Below the pieces are notes generated by a model. The model did no database searches. It saw only the letters and a list, made by a program, of their open reading frames with translations, and had not been told where the DNA came from. Positions 55,472 to 64,000 of a DNA stretch of 64,000 bases are shown piece after piece (positions within the stretch are counted from its first letter, which is position 1; each line of letters opens with the position of its first letter). Both the position numbers and the translations under genes were made by a program. The DNA is from Solen grandis (Eukaryota; Mollusca; Bivalvia; Adapedonta; Solenidae): assembly GCA_021229015.1 (NCBI GenBank), contig CM037783.1:30993840-31057839 (forward strand), given 5' to 3'.

Positions 55472-57122
55472 AGCTCACCTGAGCCAGAGGCTCAAGGTGA
55501 GCTATTGTGACCGGTCTTCGTCCGTCGTCCGTCCGTCCGTCGTCCGTCCGTCCGTCCGTCGTCCGTCAACATTTTGCTTCAAACGACATCTCCTCCTTAA
55601 CCGCATGGTCAATTTTGATAAAACTTTACAGGGATGTTCCTTGGGTGGTCCCCTTTCAAAGTTGTTCAAAGAATTGAATTCCATTTGGAATTCTGGTTGC
55701 CATTGCAACGGAAAGAAAAAACTTAAAATGTCTTCTTCTCCAAAACAACCAACTGAATTTCAAAATGTTTTGGCACAGATGTTCCTTTGGTAAGTGTCTA
55801 CCAAGATTGTTCAAATTATTGGATCCGTAAAAAAACATGGCCGCCAGGGGTGGGGCTTATTTGCCTTATATGTATATAGAGAAACCTTTAAACAACATCT
55901 CCTCTGAAACCACTGGACAGAATTTGATTAAACTTGGCAGGGATGATCCTTGGGTCAACCTTCACAAAAGTTGCTAAAATAAACTTGATCCATGTAGAAC
56001 TCTGGTTGCCATGGCAACAAAAAGGGGAAAAAAATGAAAACTTTAAAAATCATCTTCTTCAAAACTACTGGCCAGATTTTAAAATAAATTGGTACAGATG
56101 TTCCTTGGGTCAACCTCTACCAAAGTTGCTAAAATTATTCCGATCCGTAAAAAAACATGGCCGCCAGGGGCGGGGCTTATTTGTCTTATATGTATATAGA
56201 GAAACCTTTAAACAACATCTCCTCTGAAACCACTGGACAGAATTTGATTAAAATTGGCAGGGATGATCCTTGGGTCAACCTTCACAAAAGTTGCTAAAAT
56301 AAACTTGATCCATGTAGAACTCTGGTTGCCATGGCAACAAAAAGGGAAAAAAAATGAAAACTTTAAAAATCATCTTCTTCAAAACTACTGGCCAGATTTT
56401 AAAATAAATTGGTACAGATGTTCCTTGGGTCAACCTCTACCAAAGTTGCTAAAATTATTCCGATCTGTAAAAAAACATGGCCGCCAGGGGCGGGGCTTAT
56501 TTGCCTTATATGTATATAGAGAAACCTTTAAACAACATCTCCTCTGAAACCAGTGGACAGAATTTGATTCAAATTGGCAGGGATGATCCTTGGGTCAACC
56601 TTCACAAAAGTTGCTAAAATAAACTTGATCCATGTAGAACTCTGGTTGCCATGGCAACAAAAAAACAAGAAAAAAAGAAAACTTTAAAAGTCATCTTCTT
56701 CAAAACTACTGGCCAGATTTTAAAATAAATTGGTACAGATATTCCTTGGGCCAACCTCTACCAAAGTTGCTAAAATTATTCTGATCCGTAAAAAAACATG
56801 GCCGCCAGGGGCGGGGCTTATTTGCCTTATATGTACATAGAGAAACCTTTAAACAACATCTCCTCTGAAACCACTGGACAGATTTAGATTAAACTTGGCA
56901 GGGATGATCCTTGGGTCAACCTTCACAAAAGCTGCTAAAATAAACTTGATCCATGTAGAACTCTGGTTGCCATGGCAACAAAAAGAAAAAAAATATGAAA
57001 ACTTTAAAAATCATCTTCTTCAAAACTGCTGGCCAGATTTTAAAATAAATTGGTACAGATGTTCCTTGGGTCAACCTATTTATCTCAGGTGAGCGATTTA
57101 GGGCCATCATGGGCCTCTTGTT
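55472..57122 (-). mobile_element. Helentron-like element (GGGCC family) with 320-bp core
   Basis: Right end at 55472 (hairpin AGCTCACCTGAGCCAGAGG...GGTGAGCT), GTCC microsatellite, left end GGGCCTCTTGTT at 57122. Four core units of 320-323 bp start at ACATGGCCGCCAGGGG (55835, 56156, 56477, 56799) and are about 97% alike, suggesting recent expansion. Same core type as 1-962. Confidence 0.85.
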
Positions 57123-57258
57123 ATTGCATTGCCGTCAATTACATTTTCCGGACATTTTTTTCAGAATGCTTGCAGACATCAATCTAATATTTGGTATGTG
57201 AGTCATCCACCATGAGTTACAGATCAAGTTCAAGTTTCATTCGGGTCCACTGATTTTT

Positions 57259-58732
57259 AGCTCACCTGAGCACTTTGTGCCTGGCGTCCGGCGTCGTCCG
57301 TCGTCAACAATTTGCTGTAAACAACATCTCCTCTGAAACCACTGGACAGAATTTGATTAAACTTGACAGGAATGGTCCCTGGGTGAACCTTTACAAAAGT
57401 TGCTAAAATAAACTTGATCAATGCAGAACTCTGGTTGCCATGGCAACGGAAAGAAAAAAAAAATGAAAAATTTAAAAATCATCTTCTTCAAAACTACTGG
57501 CCAGATTTCAAAATAATTTGGTACAGATGTTCCTTGGGTCAACCTTTACCAAAGTTGCTAAAATTATTCTGATCCGTAAAAAAACATGGCCGCCAGGGGC
57601 GGGGCTTATTTGCCTTATATGTATATAGAGAAACCTTTAAACAACATCTCCTCTGAAACCATTGGACAGAATTTGATTAAACTTGGCAGGGATGATCCTT
57701 GGGTCAACCTTCACAAAAGTTGCTAAAATAAACTTGATCCTTGTAGAACTCTGGTTGCCATGCCAACAAAAAGAAAAAAAATATGAAAACTTTAAAAATC
57801 ATCTTCTTCAAAACTACTGGCCAGATTTTAAAATAAATTGGCACAGATGTTCCTTGGGTCAACCTTTACCAAAGTTGCTAAAAAATTTCCGATCCGTAAA
57901 AAACATGGCCGCCAGGGGCGGGGCTTATTTGCCATATATGTATATAGGGGAAACTTTAATCAACATTTCCTCTGAAACCATTGTACAGAATTTGATTAAA
58001 CTTGGCAGGAATGATCCTTGGGTCAACCTTCACAAAAGTTCATAAAATAAACTTGATCCATATAGAACTCTGGTTGCCATGGCAACGGAAAGAAAAAAAA
58101 ATAAAACTTTAAAAATCATTCTTCAAAACTACTGGCCAGATTTTCACAAATGATGTTAAAATAAACTTGATCCATTTAGAACTCTTGTCATCTGATGTCA
58201 CAACATTCAACTTAGTTCTTATTATTTGGGCAATGATTTCGATATGTCGGTTGTTCAGAATGATAAAAATTTCATAGATAAGAGAGTAATGTATGTGCTT
58301 TAATGTATTAACATTTTCAGCATCCTATGACGTCACATGCTAAAAATAGTGAAAAATATTGTACGCGCTCTATAGCCGCCATTTATGGTCTGAATTTCCT
58401 CAAATTTTCACAGATGCTACATCTCAAGACTTAGCTGTGCATATCCATTCAGTTGACCAAAATTCCGAAAGACCAAGGTTCTGTGGTTGAAGCAAGATTC
58501 AAACATAGGACCTAAATTTTCATTATAGGATTATAGAGCTTTCAGATGAGACAAAAAACTGAAACTTACACAGTTTGCAGTTCTGCAGATTTTCTTTAGA
58601 TATTTTGAGTCCTGACGTCATAAGACGTCATGTGATGTCACAGCATATTACTAATTTCTCTTTATTTGGGCAGTGGCATTGAGGGCTATTTATCTCAGGT
58701 GAGCTATTTAGGGCCATCATGGCCCTCTTGTT
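57259..58732 (-). mobile_element. Helentron-like element with mapped empty site and chimeric core
   Basis: Right end TTTTTAGCTCACCTGAGC at 57255-57272, with the hairpin truncated (GAGCACTTTGTGC runs into CTGGCG). Left end GGCCCTCTTGTT at 58732. The core has two 320-bp units and then, at 58190-58670, one reversed unit of the 42057-45480 family. The flank duplication at 58868-58890 shows the empty site, again in a T-run. Confidence 0.82.
58190..58670 (-). repeat. Single CRE-type core unit from the AACTAG family
   Basis: Reverse copy of the 450-bp unit of 42057-45480 (CTGCAGAACTGCAAACTGTG..; CCTATGTTTGAAT; TGACGTCA clusters), located between 320-bp units and the left end of a GGGCC-family element. 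Confidence 0.8.
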
Positions 58733-59557
58733 TATGAAATAACGAGCCTTGGACTTGAAATATTTCTTTAAATCTTTAAAATAGCAGTTTTCCGGACTTT
58801 TTTCCTTTCAAATATTGATTTGATATTTAGTGAGTCATCCACCATGAGTAACAGATCAAGTTCAATTTAGTTCCGGTCCACTGATTTTTGATGAACTTAC
58901 GGGCCATGGACTTTCTTTAATTTCTTTAAAAGCAGTTTTCTGAACTTTTTCATATATATTGTCATTTTGACTTTTATCAAAAGTATTGATCAAATAAATG
59001 ACTTGTTTGCAGCGTGAAGAGGGGCGGGTTCTTAGTTTCCTATTTGCTGGTAGGGGACTTATTATTGCCTGAGCAATACTTCCAGAATAGTAATGAAGAA
59101 CCTGGTTAGATATAGTAATCAAAGATCAAATAAATATATGCAATTACAAATGCTTAACATACTTTGACTTACTTTGACTGAGAAGCAACTTAAATGAATT
59201 GAGCAAATTAACTTAATGTCCAACTGGTCTGCACTTGAGTACCTGGTTAAGATACGTAGGAAACTGATGACCATCCATATAAACAAAGACTAAATTGCTG
59301 ACCATATACAGGAGAAGGAAACTTGTCAGCAGCAGAAACTGGTCAGCTGATTAATATCATAATGACTCTGCATCTAACAGTAAATAAATACTGATTGACC
59401 TTTATTGATTGTATATCAAAATTGTAATACTTAGTACTTGTATATGAAGTAATTGATTTCTTGATTATCTAAATAAGTTGAACAGAACTAAATCATTAAA
59501 ATATTCTAAATTTTGTTCTTTACACTATTCAGATAAAATAAGGGTAAGCATTTGTTA
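58733..59557. other. Intronic sequence with diverged duplications
   Basis: GTGAGTCATCCACCATGAGT and flanks repeat 57195-57258. 59215-59350 is similar to 62490-62620 (TGGTCAGC; GACCA...AAAG). No gene seen. Confidence 0.5.
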
Positions 59558-61779
59558 ATCCCCCGCCAGGCGGTGGGGGATATGGTGAATCACGCTCTAT
59601 ATTTCATTTAAAATTTGGAATTGATACTTCATAGGTGGATAGATCTCATTGAGGAGGAGTGCAGTGCATAAGAATGATAACTCTACCTTTCATAATTTTT
59701 AGTTACTGCCCTTTGTTATTTTTCAGACTTAATTTTTGTCCGGAGCATAACTCAAAAAGTATTTCTTCATAGGTGGATAGATCTTGTAGAGGAGAAGTTC
59801 AGTGCACAAGAATAGAACTAAATAGGTGGATATATCTTGTAGAGGAGAAGTTCAGTGCATAAGAATGATAATTCTACCTTTCATAATTTTTTAGTTATTG
59901 CCCTTTGTTATTTTTCAGACTTAATTTTTGTCCGGAACAAAAATTGAAAAGTATTTAAGATATCAACCTGAAACATCATAGGTGGATAGATCTCATTGAG
60001 GAAGAGTGCAGTGCACAAGAATGATAACCCTTTCTTTCATATTTTTAGCTCACCTGAGCACAACGTGCTCATGGTGAGCTATTGTGATCGCCTTTTGTCC
60101 GTCGTCCGTCGTCCGTGCGTGCGTGCGTGCGTGCGTGCGTCCGTCGTCAACAATTTGCTTTAAACAACATCTCCTCATGAACCGCTGAAGGGATTTTGAC
60201 CAAACTTCACAGGAATCATCCTTATGATGCCCTCTATCAAAGTTGTACAAATTATTCAGATTGGTTAAAAAAGTAGGTCACAGGAGCTAAAAATAGATTT
60301 TAAAAATGCAAACTTTGAAAATCTTCTTCTGCAAAACTGCAAGGCCTAGAGCTTAGATATTTGGTATGTAGCATCATCTTATGGGCCATTACCAAGATTG
60401 TACAAATCATAGCCCTACGATGATAAATGACCCCGCACCAGGGGTCACTTGTTTTACATAGAGTTATATAGGAAAATCTTTAAAAATCTTCTTCTATGAA
60501 TCCATTAGGCCTAGAGCTTAGATATTTGGTATGTAGCATCATCTTATGGTTCATTACCAAGATTGTACAAATCATACCCTAGGTATAAATGCCCCGCACC
60601 AGGGTCACTTGTTTTACATAGAGTTATATAGGAAAAATTTAAAAAATCTTCTTCTATGAATCCATAAGGCCTAGAGATTAGATATTTGGTATGAAGCATC
60701 ATCTTATGGTTCATTACCAAGATTGTACAAATCATGACCCTATGGGTATAAATGACCCCGCACCATGGGTCACTTGTTTTACATAGAGTTATATAGGAAA
60801 AACTTTAAAAATCTTCTTCTATGAATCCATTAGGCCTAGAGCTTAGATATTTGGTATGTAGCATCATCTTATGGGCATTACCAAGATTGTACAAATCATA
60901 GCCCTAGTGATAAATGACCCCGCACCAGGGGTCACTTGTTTTACATAGAGTTATATAGGAAAATCTTTAAAAATCTTCTTCGAATCCATTAGGCCTAGAG
61001 CTTAACCAAGATTGTACAAATCATAGCCCTATGGTGATAAATGACCCCGCACCAGGGGTCACTTGTTTTACATAGAGTTATATAGGAAAATCTTTAAAAA
61101 TCTTCTTCTATGAATCCATAGGCCTAGAGTTAGATATTTGGATGAGCATCATCTAATGGTTCATTACAAGATTTCAAAATTGCCCTTTGGGATAAATGCC
61201 CGGCACCAGGGGTCACTTGTTTAAATTTATATAGGAAAATCTTTAAAAATCTTCTTCTATGAATCCATTAGGCCTAGAGCTTAGATATTTGGAATGTAGC
61301 ATCATCTAATGGTTCATTATCAAGATTTTCAAAATGGTGGCCCTTTGGAGATAAATGATCCCGCACTAAGTCTTCTCCTCTGAAACCATAAGGCCCAATG
61401 CTTATATATTTGGTGTGTAGTATTGTCAGGGCTAAAATGTTTAAGATTGAGTTATATCAGAATTCTTGTCTGTTTAAAAACCTTGTAATCAGTTGTAGCA
61501 ATGGTACTCAGGTGAGCGATCCAGGGCCATCATGGCCCTCTTGTTTTAATTATTGCCCTTTGTTATTTTTCAGGTTTAACTTTTGTCATAGTGACCTTGA
61601 CATTTTACCTGTAGACCTCAAAATAGGGGAATTAGTAGGTCTTCACATCTATAATCACTTCAAACATCAGTCTTCATTACCCAAAATTTTCTGTCAAAAA
61701 TGAAATATTCTACTTTCCAACACCTCTTCTAAAGAGCAAGCATTCGGCGGTGGATGGCCATGTCAACATGACTCTTGTT
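59558..61779 (-). mobile_element. Helentron-like element, ATCCCCCGCC family, with nested insertion
   Basis: Right hairpin ATCCCCCGCCAGGCGGTGGGGGAT at 59558 region, core units with GTGCAGTGCA and TTGTCCGGAGCATAAC. The reversed left end is CATTCGGCGGTGG then CATGTCAACATG hairpin and ACTCTTGTT at 61779. It is interrupted by 60047-61545. Confidence 0.75.
60047..61545 (-). mobile_element. Helentron-like element (GGGCC family) nested in 59558-61779
   Basis: Right end AGCTCACCTGAGC at 60047 with microsatellite GTGCGTGCGTGC near 60115-60140. Core of about eight units of about 165 bp (GACCCCGCACCAGGGGTCAC). Left end GGCCCTCTTGTT at 61545. The outer sequence is split as TTTCATATTTTT | TTAATTATTGCCC. 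Confidence 0.85.
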
Positions 61780-63870
61780 TTAATGTGAAAGATACGAAAT
61801 AAATGATTTCCTGTTAAATATATCTAAATATTTAAGTATGTGGATTCTAATTAGCTTAAGCTTCATATATGTCTTTAAATGCCATGTGTATAACACAAGA
61901 GTGGGCACCTGAAGGTGTGATAAGCTATGTAACTGAAACGCTTATTCTGGGTTATGCTGATTAAGTATACAGTAGCTATGAAATGTGTGTACACATATAC
62001 TAGGGAAATGCTGACCAAAGAAGGAAAATTTTGACAATATGTAAATAGAGAGGACACTTATATGAAGTCATATTGGTGTTGAGTTAATAACATTTTCTTA
62101 TATTTGAAAGGGATAACATGTCTAATAAAACTTTTTTTTTTTTTTTTTTTTTATAAAAATTATTTGTCCATATTTATATCTGGTACCAAATTTAATGTAA
62201 AATAATACAATCTAATACATTTATTCAACTCATTGACATGCATCAAATAAATATTATAATCAGGAACAGAACATGTATTATTATACTTAAAAGCATAAAA
62301 ACTTGTCTCTGTCAGCTACATTTACAATCATCAGTTGACAATATGTGTAAATTCACAATCAAGATATAATGAAATTATTAAATCATTTCCCAACTAATTA
62401 AACATAACTTTTATAAAATTTTAATGAAATCTAATTATCAATAAATGTATAAACTGAATTTATGAAATATTAATTCTGCTCTTTCCAATTTAACTGGTCA
62501 GCTGTTTATATGCTTAAAGTGAATTTAGTCTAGTTGGTCAGCACTTTCCTACCTGTTGGAGCTACGTGGGAAACTGCTGACCAATATACACAAAGAAGGT
62601 AACTCGTCAGCAGCTTATGTACTGGTTTATTGACTCAACGTCAGCTATTTATATGTGTTAAAATACTGACTCTATTTACATATTTACATAAATAGAATTT
62701 CAGATATGCAAATTATAGTAATAAGAAATATTAAGTAATTGATTATATGACTAAATTTCATTGTTAACAAAATTATTATCTATATCTAAAGGTGATTTGT
62801 TTATTATACATTATTATGACAATTAACGTAAGAAGACGATTCATAATGAAGCGCATGTGGGCGGGGCTCAGTATCAAACAAGTTTTAATTATTCATAATT
62901 ATGTCATGAATTTCACCACTGTACATCCGAGACTCGACAAAGTTGGGTAGACTTTTGCATTTCGGGTAGACTTTTGCATTTCGGGTATTGGAAAAAGGAG
63001 CGTTGCAAGAGGAAAGAATACAATTTGGAATAGTTTTTCTTAACATGTTACAAGTTGCGAAAAAGCTAGACTTAAGATATAGAGAAAGTATGCGATAATG
63101 TGTAAGATAACAAAATTCTGATTTACGCACCAAAATAGTAACTTTCGATTGTAAGATTCAGTTAGCATGATCCGTGTTCAAATGTTACTCTTTACATAAC
63201 AATTAGTTAGTATTCACATCAACATTTGTATCATATACACCAGCTGATTAGGCACACTTTTTTTCCCCTAGATAATTCAGGTTTAAAGAGTGGGTACACC
63301 TTATATGATCATATACAGTTTGTCAGGTTGCATTTTACCATCACTGAGAAGTAAATTTACTGGTATACAATCTCCAGAAATGGATATTCTGAAAGCCACT
63401 GAATATGATGATATGCCACAAAGTCTATACGAAACCATGAAAAACAATACCAGGTTATTGCTTTTGTTCTTATTACTTCTCCTACTGGTATATTTCATGA
63501 TAAAATGATTGTGAGAAACTGAAACAACTTGATATGTGTCATACTGACAGCTCTGGTTTCATTTTCTTAGTGGGTATACGTATTGTCAAGTCTTTTAGAA
63601 CATAATGCAAGTAGTAACCTGTGTCTTATTATTTTTTTTTCCAATGCATAAATTTCATTTACTTTGTGGGTTTACTGTTCAGTCTTTTAGCACAAGAATC
63701 CTGATGGAAATGTTGAAATTTGCACCCACCTTCTAATATAGCTGCCAAATTACAGCAATCAAGAATATTAAAGACCAATTATGAAATTCACATTTTACTA
63801 TTTAAGTATTGAAAGTATCAAGTATGAGAATTCACTATATATTGCTTACATTGGTGCTTTTTCTTTTCAG
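61780..63870. other. End of the 22.7-kb intron
   Basis: AT-rich. It contains a T21 run (62132-62152) and a diverged copy of 59215-59350 at 62490-62620. A 72-residue plus-strand frame at 63290-63508 with a Leu-rich end has no recognisable family and is not called. Confidence 0.5.
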
Positions 63871-63942
63871 AAAGTTTTTCATATAGACAAACATTCAACA
63901 GAGGACCAATCCACTGTCCAGCCAAAGGTGGAGAATAAATGA
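63871..63942 (+). CDS. MPV17L: MPV17-like protein (MPV17L), probable terminal exon
   Basis: Acceptor GCTTTTTCTTTTCAG before 63871, phase 0 as required by the donor at 41170. The exon is 23 codons plus TGA: a hydrophilic tail (KVFHIDKHSTEDQSTVQPKV then ENK). Vertebrate MPV17L also ends in a short polar tail after the last helix. Sequence in such tails is not conserved, so the link rests on phase, a strong acceptor, position and the stop. AATAAA overlaps the stop codon. An additional small exon between 41170 and 63871 cannot be excluded. Confidence 0.65.
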   Translation, partial: KVFHIDKHSTEDQSTVQPKVENK

Positions 63943-64000
63943 AGACCTATATAATTAACAATTCTTAGCTCTTCCCAGCCAAAACTGTGATGGATATATT

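Noticed and set aside
63290..63508. 72-residue frame with a Leu-rich C-terminus as a small membrane protein
   Set aside because: No splice or start context, no family match, and overlapping minus-strand frame of equal length in AT-rich intron.

Overview
The window is eukaryotic nuclear DNA, most likely from a bivalve mollusc (probably a venerid or other heterodont clam). The evidence is split genes with GT-AG introns of up to 22.7 kb, low gene density, tRNA-derived SINEs of the bivalve type, a DIRS retroelement, a Gypsy retroelement, and very many interspersed repeats with tandem cores and ACGG/ACGC microsatellites. Species is inferred from repeat style only.

Two host genes can be assembled from exons whose splice phases agree. 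On the minus strand, exons at 12239-12993, 4747-4865, 3914-4012 and 1447-1684 form the N-terminal part of a PARP12/ZAP-like protein: a helical/winged-helix-like N-terminus, four CCCH zinc fingers, a Ser/Gly/Arg-rich linker, a fifth CCCH finger and the start of a WWE domain. The rest lies left of the window. On the plus strand, exons at 19603-19673, 41039-41170 and 63871-63942 form the C-terminal part of an MPV17L-like membrane protein. Its first exons are not found.

Nearly everything else is mobile DNA. 13455-18753 holds a tandem repeat, a 100-N assembly gap and the 5' half of a Gypsy-type retrotransposon on the minus strand (LTR, tRNA-Lys1,2-type primer site, gag, -1 slippery site, protease). 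47501-54352 holds a decayed DIRS-type element (gag, RT, tyrosine recombinase) interrupted by a pogo-like MITE and a SINE, followed by an inverted partial copy. A hAT-like element (22132-24553), a second pogo-like MITE (32492-34182), three SINEs and a decayed non-LTR-type pol fragment (26600-27660) fill other intervals.

The dominant signal is a superfamily of non-autonomous elements with one shared plan: a left end AAC(A/T)AG(AG) followed by a hairpin, then a short motif that recurs inverted inside the right-end hairpin, with a tandem-repeat core and usually a microsatellite between. At least six sequence-unrelated families in the window follow it. Four filled/empty site comparisons inside the window place the insertions within T-runs (T|T) without target duplication. 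This fits Helentron/Helitron2-type rolling-circle elements (HINE/pearl-like). No Rep/helicase gene is present. One family (42057-45480) carries about 25 exact TGACGTCA palindromes, often in pairs 10 bp apart.
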